From Burhinus oedicnemus (taxonomy: Eukaryota; Chordata; Aves; Charadriiformes; Burhinidae), in contig VFFE01007102.1 in NCBI GenBank assembly GCA_008921705.1, forward strand, positions 79,886 through 143,885: 64,000 bases of DNA. Direction: 5' to 3'. Positions 49,461-61,503 of this stretch are shown in pieces. The position numbers were made by a program, and so were the translations under genes. Positions within the stretch are counted from its first letter, which is position 1. Every line of letters begins with the position of its first letter. Under the pieces are notes generated by a model. It was given only the letters and a program-made list of their open reading frames with translations, made no database searches and was not told the DNA's origin.

Positions 49461-52400
49461 GGCTGTGGGTCCCTGCATGGGTGAACTTGTTCTCCAGGGT
49501 CCTGGCTGCAGCGAGGCATCATAAGCACAGGCTTAAGTTCTAAAGGACTAGAGTAAAAGTTAGATAAGATTCTCCAAACAGCAGTAGAGGATGGAGCTAA
49601 TAACCATCTGAACCTGCTGTAGGATGGCACAACTGGCTGGAAGGTACTGAAGAAGAAGCTGGAAGGGGTGACTTCCGTCCTGTCTGGAGGTGACCATCAG
49701 CCAATCCACGGGTAGCACATCCTCCTGCTCAGTATTTTGGGGACAAAGGTGTGACCTAACACAGGAGCTGTTTCTGCAGAGTTCCCGACTGCTGCTTCTG
49801 CTTGTTTTGCAAGGGGCCAAGGAGGGAGAAGGACTTCACACTCTATGGCAAATAATACAAATGGAGTGCAAATATTGGAAGAATACAATGCAGCTTTAGC
49901 TGTAACAGATACAGGTTAGCTTAGATACAGCCACAGGTCAAACATTTCTCTTATCACTATACTTCATTTTTATTGATATATCGTTGCTAAATCTTAATTA
50001 TTTGATCTGAAATGGTAATGGACATTCAGAATGACACAACTAGGTAAACATCATACAAAGGCAAGTTCCAGAAGAAATTGCCAGAGGAGTCATTCTTCAG
50101 AAATCCTAGTTGTGAAGTATTGCCTCCCAGCTCATGGCACAACTGCAAGAAGCATGCATGACTTTATTTAAGAATAAGTTTCCTCAAGGAACTTTAACTT
50201 TCATTTAAGATCTCAAAATCTGTGTATCTGTAAGAAGTTATATGTAAAATGCATTTTACTCTTTGAAGCAGAAGGCTTTTAAGGGACTTAATTAATTCTG
50301 GGTTTAACATGGATGATGATATCCGTACATTAGTTTCATGTACTCCAGGTGACGTACTGACTTTATTTAGGAGCCTCTCAGCTTATGCAAGTCAAGATAG
50401 TTCTATAGATGTGCTGATATAACTCTGCTGAGATACCACACACAGATTGCTTTTTTATGACTTTGAATATTTATTTGAAGTTTTCATTTCAAGAGATTTT
50501 GGTGGAGTCATTCTGCCTGATGAATACAGTTGTTTTGTGTTTTTTTTTTTTTTCCTGATGTAAAAGGGTTTGCTTCCCCCATCTGGCCATGTATCCATTG
50601 TGTTGATTTCTGCAACTCTGTTGCTCAAAAAAAAGCAGATAGATTCATGTGGTTGAAGTAATCTGCCTCCCAGCCATCTATTGAAATAGGTTTAGTCACC
50701 CAGATACAAACCTACCCCATATTCTTTCATGTTCCATCCCCAAAACCAGATTTTGCTGCCTGTCCTTTCCTAAAGCCATTCCCACTTTAGACTTGTAGTT
50801 CTCTTCCTTGCATTATTCCTTCTGGCTCCTCTCTCCCCGCAGTCTTTTCCATGACCCCGTGGATCTCTTGCCTTCACGAGCCTGAATCATTTCCCACAAC
50901 TCTTCCTAAGCATCCAGTGAAAGCCATGAGACACATCTGAGCACCAGCCCTGCCCTCAACACCTTCTTACATTTGTAGCCACAGTATCTAAATGACCTCG
51001 AAACAAAGATTTTCAGAAGAACTATAAAAGAGTTTAAGAGGAAAGCAACAAAATAAATAAGTTTAGAGTTAATATCTCCAAGTGAAACATCTGTTTGTTC
51101 CTTTGAGTCACCAAAGGCAAATTCTTACACGTGTTCAGAACATGCTACAGACTAATGCCCAAAGCTGCCAAAATGAACTTTCAGTTCAGTGTCCTTAATA
51201 ATGGGTCCCAAACAGTTTATAGGTAGCACTAATATTGCACCTTTGGTTTTATTACGGAAATATTAACACTTTTAAAATTTTTTTATTCCTTTAGGTATAT
51301 ATTGTAGCATTGCGTTTTAGGCTGCCCATATCTTCAAATTTTAGAAGCTTCAGTAGACAGCTATTATCTTGAGAAGGCTTTTCTTGTAGGGAATTCACTT
51401 GTGGGACTTCACTTACTTGGAACAGACTTCTATTTAGTAGAAAATTAAGAAGTTTAAAAAAGAATCAGAAAAATAGACACACCAGAGTGTGCAAGAGTAT
51501 TAAATACAAGCAGTAGGAGACAGTCCTGGTCAAAATGGTGCTGGAGCACAGCAATAGGCCGCTTGGGTTATGCCTGTGCTGGTGGGCTTGGGAACATGAC
51601 TAGGCTGCATCCCGTCCCCTGTGGAGGAGAGAAAAAGCAACTAACTGTCCTCTGGCTTGGAAGAAAAGAAGGGGAAGGGCTGGCAGGCAGCTGCCGACTC
51701 CAGCTAGGTCCTCAGTTTGGGCTTCCAGATCAGCCAGGGAGGACGGCTGTAGTCCCCGAGTCCTGCAGGAGGGCATTAGGCTACACATGAGGACAATTTC
51801 TTCTCACCTTGCTGGATACATATGAGAAACCTGGCCCCAGGACTCAATCTGAACCAACGGGGGTTGGGAGACAGGGGGAGTGTTTAGAATATTTAAAAGA
51901 AATATTCAGTTATTGCAATTCAGCTTTTGCTTCTTGGAGTGAGCGTGTGGTCACATACATGCAAGCGTCTCACCTAGAAGAGATGTGTTTGTGTATTTTG
52001 TGAGTGTAAATGTCATTGCACAGCGAAACAGTTGTGCTTCTTATATACTGCCCTTCTGTATGCTTCAGCAATTTTTCACTCATCTAGACAGCAATGCAAT
52101 TTCAAACTTTCCCAGGGTAGCAGTAACATCCACTCCGCTTTTTGTAATATGTTCAAAGCTTTCTCGATGAGCACACACACACGATGCATCACAGAGTATG
52201 TATCACTATTTAGCATCCATCCCCTTCCCCGTGGTACCTCTCCTTGGAGAGGGGAGATAAATTCAGTGCACTAACCACACAGGGAATACAAACACCCGTT
52301 TAATGGATGTCACACAAAAACACAGGGTAGGTGAAAGCATTTGATACTTCCCACGAGTAAAGAGAACATGAATGGGAAAGAAACTTCCTCAACAGGGTCT

Positions 52401-53499
52401 GTTTTCTGAAGGGTGAGCAGAAGCTCTAAACAAGATCTCCCATGTCCACAGGCAATGCTCCAGCATGCAGATGAAGTGAGATTTGACATTCCTACTGCAG
52501 CAATTAATGATTTGTTGATTAAATACCACGTTAGAATTTATTTATAAAATAGCATAATTTATAATATTTTTTCTCAGATTTAAATTTCTAACCTCTCCTT
52601 CTGGCAACAAATCTAGCTTATATCCATTGAAGTTATCTTTCTGTGATGATACAAACAGAGGCAAGGAATATTGATTTTGGTGGGGTGTTGAGATATAATC
52701 ATCTTGTTTCCCAAGAATGAATACTTCCAATTCTGTTCCAATTGAGCCTAGAAAAGCCATCAAAAAATAGTCACTTTCAGCTGTTACAGGTAGCTTAGAC
52801 TGGAGACATTTTAAAAGAACATAATTTCAAGGTGTTCCCCACTTGCTTTCCAAACAGTTGGCCCTGTGACATTTGGCCATCCAAAAAATGAACATATTTT
52901 TGAATGGCCTCCTTGCACCTTCTACAGGATTTGGTAGGGCATTTTGGAGGTCATGATTTTAAAAACAGAAGAAAGTCCTTACTTCAGAAGCAGTGCGAAC
53001 ATAGGCAGCAAGCAGAGAAGAAAGGTCCCTGTCCTAGTTGGGAAGTTAGGTGCAGGGGAAAGGAAATTTGTGGCTATGAAAGAGTAATATGTCACAAGTA
53101 CCCATCTCCTGTAGTCCATAGCAAGAGGGATGCACCTGATTCTATACCCTGGGAACGGGGGAGCTAGTAGCAGAAGACAGCAAATATAGCAGAAACTACT
53201 CCTGCCTACCTTAGAAAATGAACTGTGATTTGAAAATAAAAATTTGGACCATCGCAGAGAGATTTAAGAAAATTCCTTTGCCCTTCCATTTTACAAATGC
53301 TCCATATTGCTTTTCTTATTTTTTAAAAGTTATTTTAACATTTTTTTTTTTCCCAGAAAGTGCTGTCATCTTGTATTTTATATCATTCTCCTACAGTGAG
53401 GGAGGTGTATCTTTTCAGTGTATAACAGAGCAAAAAGACCTATGGAAGATGTAGAGTAATATAAAACTCTACCGCGTACGCTGCTTCACCAGGGAAAGG
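49461..53499. other. Unique noncoding DNA
   Basis: Includes a T run of 14 at 50,540-50,553 and a pyrimidine-rich stretch at about 50,740-50,850. No exon, RNA gene or mobile element was recognised. Confidence 0.55.
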
Positions 53500-54150
53500 A
53501 AGCTTGTCACTTTACTCAATAAAAGACATAGAAATACCATGGGATTTTTTCCCCTCCAATTGGGCCCCAAATGTTCTCATGCTATACTTGTAATGTGCAT
53601 TACTAGCTGATTAGAAGTGACATCAATTAGTCACATGTCTGTGTTTCTGATGGAAATAAAAATGAGCTTCTGTACACAAAAATCTCAAATTCATCTCTAC
53701 ATTGCCTAGGGATTTTTTCTCCCGCAATATCAGTTATCGGTTTAATATAATATTGTTGACTTAACAATGATATATTTCAGGCTGAAGGCAGAAATGCATT
53801 TTGCATTAATAAATTGTTTTGAGATGGGCTTAAAGAATATTTCATTATATAAGAGAGGCAGCTATAAAACCTATTTGGTGGTCTTTCAATCACTGCTACC
53901 TGTGGCCTATTTATGTGGATGGCATTCATCAGTGTGGCAGGAAATATTAAACAAGTGCTAGACAGTTATTAGTTCTCCTCAAGCAGAAGTCCTCATACCT
54001 TCTATTCCTGTGCCATGGGAAAAATTCACTTGGTATTTTCTTTCTTGCAACTGTTCTGCTGTTCATAATTTGATGGAAAATTGATTAATCACACATTTAA
54101 CTCAATGCAAGATCTTCTGCACTGTAATAAATTATGGCCATTAATCAATA
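53500..54150. promoter_or_regulatory. Candidate conserved noncoding element
   Basis: Non-repetitive AT-rich sequence with clustered homeodomain-like cores: ACTAGCTGATTAGAAGTGAC (53,602) then ATCAATTAGTCACATG, AAATTGATTAATCACAC (54,078) and GGCCATTAATCAATAAGTAC (54,135). The recurrence of ATTAATCA/TGATTAAT-type sites within 600 bases is what suggests a regulatory role; conservation could not be checked. Confidence 0.25.
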
Positions 54151-57100
54151 AGTACAAAGTAATTCCAGGAGTCTGGAGACATGCTGGTTTCTAATAGAAA
54201 AACTTGTGCTTAGGCCTTCTTGCCAGTGACCACTTCATCTGAGGTATTTTGCACCTGCCTCAATCCAATTAGATGACATAATTAATGAATCTCAATGCAG
54301 TTGATAATTTGTTATACAAAGCAAAGAATGTTTTGGCACATCTATTAAGTCCTGATGTACAAATCTTTGCAAAGGGGGGAATACTAGGAATCCAAGAGGG
54401 GAACCTACAACCTCTGCTACGGCAGAGGAAATGTCTGTTTATTCCAGGGCACTGAGTAAGCAAATTCCACTGAACTTTAGAATTTGCACGTTTCCTTCTC
54501 CCATGTATAAAGAGAAACTAGCTGTGTGCAGAAGTCTTCCATGCCATCTTGTTTCTTTTATGACAAATTAAATGGTATGATTAGAGCAAGTATTCAGGAA
54601 GTGCTCTTTCCCAGGCAATCTAATCAATGTTTCCTTGCTCGAGTATCGGTTACAGTTTTACATATCGCAATCCATTTGCACCTGTTATATACAGCTAACA
54701 TATAGGCGCTCGATAGATTTTAGTGAGAGAAAGAGTGTGAAGATAAAAAGAACCAGTCTGCTGCTAATTCTGTCACTAGGAGACGCCATGAGCAGATTTT
54801 ATTTGGAGACTTTGAAAAACAATTAGCTGAGGATTATAGGACTAAAAGGTCTTTACTAGCTGTACCTGGAAAATACTTTGCCCATTTAATGCCTTCTAAG
54901 CTGTCATTGTGCTTGAACTTCAGTCCCAGTGATTAATGAAAAGCTGCAGGGCACAGCTAGAAGCTAAAGTCTCAATTATGAAAAAGCAGTAACTAGTTTA
55001 ATGTGCTGATGCTCTTATACTTAAACTGACAGCTGTGAAAAATGGCAATATTTCCAATCATGCTTTAATAATTTATCATTAATTTATTGGCATGTCCAAC
55101 ACACTTTACTCCTACTGTTCTTTTTCTCCTTTTAGGCTTATGGCATTTCAACGCTGAAGAGCAAAATCTGTTGCAAATCTCTAAGGACGAACCTCCTTAT
55201 GGTGCCTGAGTGATTACTGTTTGCAGGCAGTCAGTATTATCAAGTAGTCCACAGTTTATCAATTTAGATACAATACGAACATTTTTGTGGGCTATGGTAT
55301 GTGAACAGTACCATTAGCTGCTGCTAAATCACTCTAACTGCATCAACTTCAGTGGAGTTAGACCAATTGAGAACATAGATGGCTTTGTGGGACTGGGGGC
55401 AGTCAGCCTCACGCAGGCAGTTTTCGTTCGTTGGCCCAGCAAGCTCCCTGGGCAGAGAACGGAAGCTGTCTAAGTGCTCTAAATCAAAAATTAAATTTGG
55501 AAAGTGTCCCTTTTGAAGAATGCAGGCAGAGTCTCACCTGCTATGAAGTCTGTGGAAACATTATTATGTTTAATACCGAACAATTGAATAAGTGCAGCTA
55601 AGTCAATTTAAAACAGCTGAAGATCTACAATCCATTTATTTTTGGAATATTTTGAATTTTTCCTTTCCTGGGTTGGTGCTCCCTGCTTACTAAGTTTCTC
55701 TTGATTTGGTGTACGAACAAAGGGAGAGGAACAAAGTCAAATAATAAAACCTTGCTCAGAACAATTTCCATGCTGAATTTAGTTTGTCATGGTTCATGGC
55801 TGTTCCCAGATCTGCTATGGACTAGACAAATACAAAGATGAACAATTAGGAATTTTAGTGTTCATGACTGCTCTTTTTTGATACCAGAACTTAACCCTGG
55901 TTTATTTTTCATCTAATACTTCTGTCATTTACAAAAGCTTAATCATCCAAGCAGGAGTGACTCTGAGTATTTTTTTTTTGGACAAAACCCCTCAGTCTGC
56001 TTTGTGCTTTTGCATACATTTCACTTTGTGTAATGACTGACACTGCTAAGGTCTTGGTGATACTCGTTTGCTGTTGTTTTTTATTGGACCTGATGACTCC
56101 TGAGCTTTTTTGCAAAGCTCGTGTAGCCCCGAATGGTAGCTGAGCTCTCCTTGACAGCCTGGCCGTGCTGATGGCTGCCAATTCCTGAATCGAAAAGCAG
56201 CCTGCCCAGACAGTGGGGAAAGTTATTCTGAACAGTCTGATGTAAACTATTACAAAACTGCTATCTGGTTGTTGTTCATGAACTGACTGAATAGGAGAAA
56301 TATGGCTATGAGAGATTATTAATACCAATTGATGTGACATCTGTAATGGTCTAACAAGTATAACATATTATATTGCCGGACTGTTCACAAAAAGCTACAG
56401 TGCGTCCAATTTGAGTTGATGTGATGGAAAGGACCTGTCAAGTATTTTGTTCCATAGGGTGAGAATTTGCGGTTTCCTATTTAAAACAAAAAGACAAAGG
56501 TTTTTTTTGCCTTTGCTTGTATTTGCTTTTGGGAATTTTTGTTTGAAGTTTTGATCATCTCGATCATTCTTTTCCATGCAGACAGAATTTATATTAATTA
56601 GTTAACAGTTCAATTATTATCAAAGGAAGTTTTGAATGAAAAGGAACCAAGTTCCCAGCCCTGCCCTAACTACATGTTTGAGCACCGAGTGTGGCTCTTC
56701 ATTAGGAATCCTGGAAATGGGCTAAAGAAAGTGAGGCATTAGTAATACTTACGTCTACTACTGTTCCTTAAAAGAATGGAATATCTCTTTTGGGAGTTAC
56801 TACCTGGAAAAGAAGGCTTATTTTAATCCACATTATCTGTCATGCTGTAGACCTAATACTGTCTTTTAGCAACAAGAGAGAGAGTGTAGAAATACAACAC
56901 AACATATACAAGTGACTGGGATGCAAAAGGTATGTTTAGATTTGTGAGGTTCACATCTGGTTACTGCTGGATGTACAGCCAGCCACCAGCAATCACTCTA
57001 TTATCACTCTGCTGCCCTCTATTTTTCAGGCTCCTAGTTTGAGGCTTGATTACAGCAATTTTGAGGATGTATGCAAACCAATTCCAGCTACTAATTGAAG

Positions 57101-58064
57101 GAACTCTACTAATTAGAAAAGGCTATGGAACAAATAACAATTGGCAACAAGCATGGGGTCATTTTCTGTATTGAACATCCTTTGTAGAGTGACTTCTAAC
57201 TTGAACGAATTTATCATTAGATTTTCTGGATTGGAGCCAGACTTTGAAAAACATTATTAATGTTGATTTTGTTGCACATCTAAGAATATTTGGTATTTTC
57301 CTTAAAACCCAAACTCCTGGAGCTATTTAAGAGTCTTAGTTTCCATTAAGAAAAATAAAAATTAAATTTTGCTGCTTCTTGCTTGAGGAGAAAACCTTGA
57401 AAGTATGTATCCCCAAGGCCCAACTTGAGAAGGCAAATTAAAAAAGCGCCAGATTTTATTTTTGATTTAAAAATCACCTTTCTCAAAAGCCTCCATATCT
57501 GTTGGGACTGAAAGTGATTTTTGAATGTTCAAAGTTCGCAATACTTTGGCACAGATAGGAATATAACTGTTACTGTAAATTAGTTTATTCTTATTAGTGC
57601 AACTAAATGCAAAGATTACAAGACCCAGCTCTTAGATCTAGTTCTTCTATAGCATTTCTTGGTTGACATATGCTCCCTATAGATTGATTCAGGTCTTTGC
57701 TGAGATAACCGTTTAGAGAGAAAGCAGTTTTGCAAGACATTTCTTTAGGGTACCTTGTCAGAGACAGTCAGTGTTTTCTCAAATTAATTTTAAAATGGAA
57801 ATCTGTCTAATTGGGTTGGCACTGATTATCTAGTCATCAGCTGGATGCACCAGAACTTCTCTAACACACCTCCCTGAGAGCAAGGCTGGTAGCTGGCTGC
57901 TGGAGGACCACATCTCGGGACCGTATCTGTGGGATGAATGGCCATAACGGAACTTTATCCCATGGTACTTCCTGTGTAAGGTCCAGATGAAACTGTACCA
58001 TTTCTGTTAAACTAACTTGCTGTGTGTGTTAGCATGTATGCATGTTTACAAGAATGCATGTGTG
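54151..58064. other. Unique noncoding DNA
   Basis: No confident gene. A reverse-strand open frame of 133 codons (55,939-56,340) has a fairly protein-like middle, and an A-rich run (complement of the T run near 55,970) follows its end; I do not recognise it. The segment 55,331-55,372 (GCATCAACTTCAGTGGAGTT, then AGACCAATTGAG) resembles half of the palindromic reptilian repeat ending '...ttacaccaatttacaccagctga'. Confidence 0.5.
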
Positions 58065-58172
58065 CATGAAAGTAATGTTTGGGTTTTTTTTTAATTTTAC
58101 CACTTGAAGACTAATGCATGCATTTGCATTAGTCTTCAAGTAGTAAAATATAAAAAAAACATTAATTTCATG
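58065..58172. repeat. Long near-perfect inverted repeat (MITE-like or hairpin)
   Basis: The core stem is perfect over 17 bases: ACTTGAAGACTAATGCA (58,102-58,118) against TGCATTAGTCTTCAAGT (58,125-58,141), with a 6-base loop TGCATT. After one mismatch 7 more pairs follow, then two mismatches and 9 more pairs to 58,083/58,160. The arms continue as CATGAAAGTAATGTTT (58,065-58,080) against AAACATTAATTTCATG (58,157-58,172), with one mismatch, if a 6-base T/G-rich insertion is allowed in the left arm. The total is 108 bases. It could be a short palindromic DNA-transposon derivative, a recently formed palindrome, or a small-RNA precursor. No target-site duplication is clear because the ends themselves are CATG. 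No known microRNA is recognised. Confidence 0.85.
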
Positions 58173-60604
58173 TTTGTCATCTTAACTACCCTTTCTTAAT
58201 AAGCTTAAACCTCTTACACTTATACCTGTGCTTTATCTCTTACCAAGCGGTCCTGTGCTTCCTAAAAATAGTTCCTTTCCAGTATGAGAAAATATCTCCT
58301 CCTCTGCTGCTGAATTGGATAAGAATATTGTCCATTCTGCAATACAGGGATTTGTCTCACTTTTCTGCTGCCTTCGTGAGGTATTTTTAACAGCTATTAA
58401 TGGTAGTTTAATCCAAATATTATTTACAGTAGAAGCACCAGATATCTTAGTAATGTCATTTGATATATGTAAGTCTAGAAAATGCTGAAAATCCAGCCCT
58501 ATTGCCACTTTCATAAGGTCAAGTATTTTCTATCCAAATTCTGTGGCTCTGGAATTCAATAGCAGATGATGAGTGTCTCAGGTGCAGTGGAGGTCGAGAA
58601 GGAAATGTATTTAATTGGTGTGATCCTTCACAAAGTACGTGTGACAAAAATAAGAAAAAATGAACACACAGTCAAGGCTTCTCAGCACCTTCACTGGTAG
58701 AGACTGCTTTAGGACCTGGTTTAACCATGACCTTTGTCTACCATAGCCAGCACTGAGTGTTTCTGTGGGCATTGCTGCCTGACTGCAGCATTCCCATGAA
58801 GAAGCATTCATGCTACTGAAAGTGTTGTCTTGGTGGACTTCTTAGATTAACATGAACTGTATTATAATATCATGACAAAGTTTGTCTGTGACTTCTGAAG
58901 GTGTCTAAGTACCTTACAACCCAGACAATATACTCTGCAGCTTGTGCCAAATGCTGCCAGATTTCCTAGTGACCTACTTTCACTGAAAGTCAAAACCACT
59001 TAGGCACTTTCTCAGGCTGTTACTGTCGCAGCGAGGTTAGAGGTACCTGCAGACCTGCTAGGGAAACATGCTTTGGACTAAAATCCCAGAGACAATATAG
59101 CAGAGCAGGGGTCTTCCAATTAATATTAATAGATCAAGCTCAACCACACTACATGAGAGGTAAGAAATTCAGAACCGACGAACAGTAGAAAGCAAAGGCC
59201 TGTGTGTCACCTTGGTAGTGAGTAACGGGGCTGCAGGTGGGAGTCACACAATGTGTTGAAAAGCTCCAGCCCATTAAAGCCATGCTACAGTTTGGCCACA
59301 TGTGACACGCAGTTTGGTTTTGAACACCACTTACAGAGTGGCAAGCCAAAATATCACTTATAAGGAAACACAGTTCTACCATTTTTCCCCAGGTGTGTGG
59401 TTCCTCATTCACTGTTTGCCCAAACTCTATCTCTAGAGCTCAGGCAGAAGTTGGACTTTCTTGCCCAACTGGAAAGCAACATCTAACTTTCCTAACTCAA
59501 GGGGACATTTGTTGGTGTGGGCTCTGGTGGTAAGAACTGGGATCTCTTCTCCCTCCAGCTGCCAGTGCTGGCCCTCCTGGCTTCTTCTCTGTAGCCCAAC
59601 AGCTTGTCCCTGCTGTAGGGATTGCACTACCTGTGTATTGCCTTAGTGTAACATTAGTCCCCCGACATATTCCCAGTACAGGGACAGTGGAGACTGCTTT
59701 CTCTCAAGCAGTGGCCCAAATATCTTACACAGAGGTTATTTCATGGTAGGAAGTGGAGGGAGCAGCCCTCTTACTCTTCATCTTTTCTTTTCCCCTTGCC
59801 TTTCGCCCCGAAGTGAAGCCAGCCTGGAATAATTCACATCCATCCTGGATGAATCTTAATTGAAACAGCAGTGGTGAGAAGTGAGAAAATGTCTTCAATA
59901 CAGACTACCTAAATACTCAGAAGTCTGGGCATATGTGCTCTGATTGATGTATTGAAGGCACACTCCCAGTACCAGGGTAGTGCGATGGGAAAGATCAATT
60001 TAAAATGTCTAGGGCAGGAGCAGATCATTTGATAGACCGGCTTTAGGTGTATAACAACTTGGAAAGTTAGCTCCAAGTTTTGATAATCACTTTACCTTCT
60101 GAGACTGCCAATCTGTTTCTTAACAGTTCTTTTTAGTGCGAAAAAGTCTCCCATTTCTATTCTCTGCCCTACATACTTGGGTCAGGAAGCGAACATCCTA
60201 TTTTTACAGCTTTGAAGCCAAATGGCTATATAAGCAGCTGATTTCTTCACAGAATCCTTCTCAGACGTTCTTTTATTATTTTTTTTACAAGAGGAGCCCT
60301 CACTATTTCCCCAGTCTCTACCTTAAAAGAAATAGGGCAACACAACTAAGAAGATTCAGTTTTACCTGCTGAAGGGCACAGTAGTCAATGGTATTCAGCC
60401 CTGCCAGGAACTGCTAACGTTATTTAAACTGTGGCCCAATTAGAAAAAAATAGTTCTTTAAAAATAATTTTTTGCATAGCAGATAACAGAATAAAAAAAA
60501 TATTATTTTTTGTGTGAGAGTTACATTTTTGTTTGACAGTTGAATAAGGTTTTGTTTGTTTTGAACAGTCTTGCTTCAAGAACTCAAGGAAAGCACATTT
60601 GAAT
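58173..60604. other. Unique noncoding DNA
   Basis: No gene is recognised. The segment 58,901-59,010 (GGTGTCTAAGTACCTTA ... CTGAAAGTCAAAACCACTTA, GGCACTTTC) resembles the old reptilian repeat with 'gactgaaagtcaatgg...cttaggcacttttgaaaat', too degraded to assign. Confidence 0.5.
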
Positions 60605-60684
60605 CTGTCTTATTACAACTTCAGGCTCAATTTTGACTTAGGAAGAGTCCTGGAAAAACAAAATTACAGGCAGGGGCTAACTCC
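60605..60684 (+). repeat. Dispersed microduplication, copy 1
   Basis: An 80-base segment starting CTGTCTTATTACAACTTCAG and ending CAGGCAGGGGCTAACTCC. It recurs about 823 bases downstream. The two copies differ by one substitution (AGTCCTGG here, AGTACTGG there) and by one extra 4-base CAGG unit here. The flanks on both sides are unrelated, so this is not the edge of a longer tandem duplication. Confidence 0.95.
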
Positions 60685-61427
60685 TGTCTGGGACAAAGGC
60701 AGCAAACTCTGGATGCACATTTTGTTCTTACAGGACCTTATTAGCACAGATTTTGTTTCTTAGGTAAAATGAATTACTTATTCAGCTTCAAGGTACCTTT
60801 TTGTAAACATCGAACCAGAAGATTTCTTCCAAGCAACTATTTTGAGGAAAGAATTGTGGGGAGTAATTTTGGGAAACAAATTAGGGATGATAGTTTTTAA
60901 TACAATTTAATGTATGCAAACACAACATACAACAGTAACATTGCATTGCTGTGTAAAACAAGTCATCCAGATTTATATATTGAAGTCTCTGTTAGTAGTT
61001 AATCTGTTGCTGGCCACCTGCAGAGGAGGAATGGAAAAGCTTCCTTTTGATCTCTTTTGTGAAATGACCTTTAAGGGTGAAAAAAATATAAAAGAAAATA
61101 AATGTGAATGAACCTTAAAAGGTTTGGTACAAATATTCTGTTGGGAACTGTTTGGTCCTTTAAAAAGATGTCCATATAGGACATTAAATGTATGAAAGAG
61201 AACAACATCTGTGCTTTAGGTCAAGAAGGCTCATCACCCATCGATGTAACTCAGCTAACTTCTTACAGGTCACTGAGATATGGTGTTAGTCTGGTAGATT
61301 ACTTTGTGAATACTCTGTGTCTGAGCTGAGAAGGACAGCTTTGAATATGGAAATGAAAGGTTAGTGGGAAGGACAGCAATTTAAACTCTGCTATGCAATA
61401 CCTCTCCTCTTGACGAGGATTATCATC
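60685..61427. other. Spacer between duplicate segments
   Basis: AT-rich DNA lacking homology by eye to the flanks of either copy. No exon or mobile element was recognised. Confidence 0.6.
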
Positions 61428-61503
61428 CTGTCTTATTACAACTTCAGGCTCAATTTTGACTTAGGAAGAGTACTGGAAAAACAAAATTACAGGGGCTAAC
61501 TCC
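61428..61503 (+). repeat. Dispersed microduplication, copy 2
   Basis: A 76-base near-identical direct copy of 60,605-60,684, in the same orientation, ending CAGGGGCTAACTCC and then running into unrelated sequence (ATATGCCCGC). It has no open frame of note, no terminal repeats and no poly(A). The near identity points to a recent event, or to an assembly artefact. Confidence 0.95.

Noticed and set aside
49145..49630. Reverse-strand open frame of 161 codons across the CpG island
   Set aside because: GC-rich DNA lacks stops in several frames at once; forward frames are equally open, so no strand is favoured.
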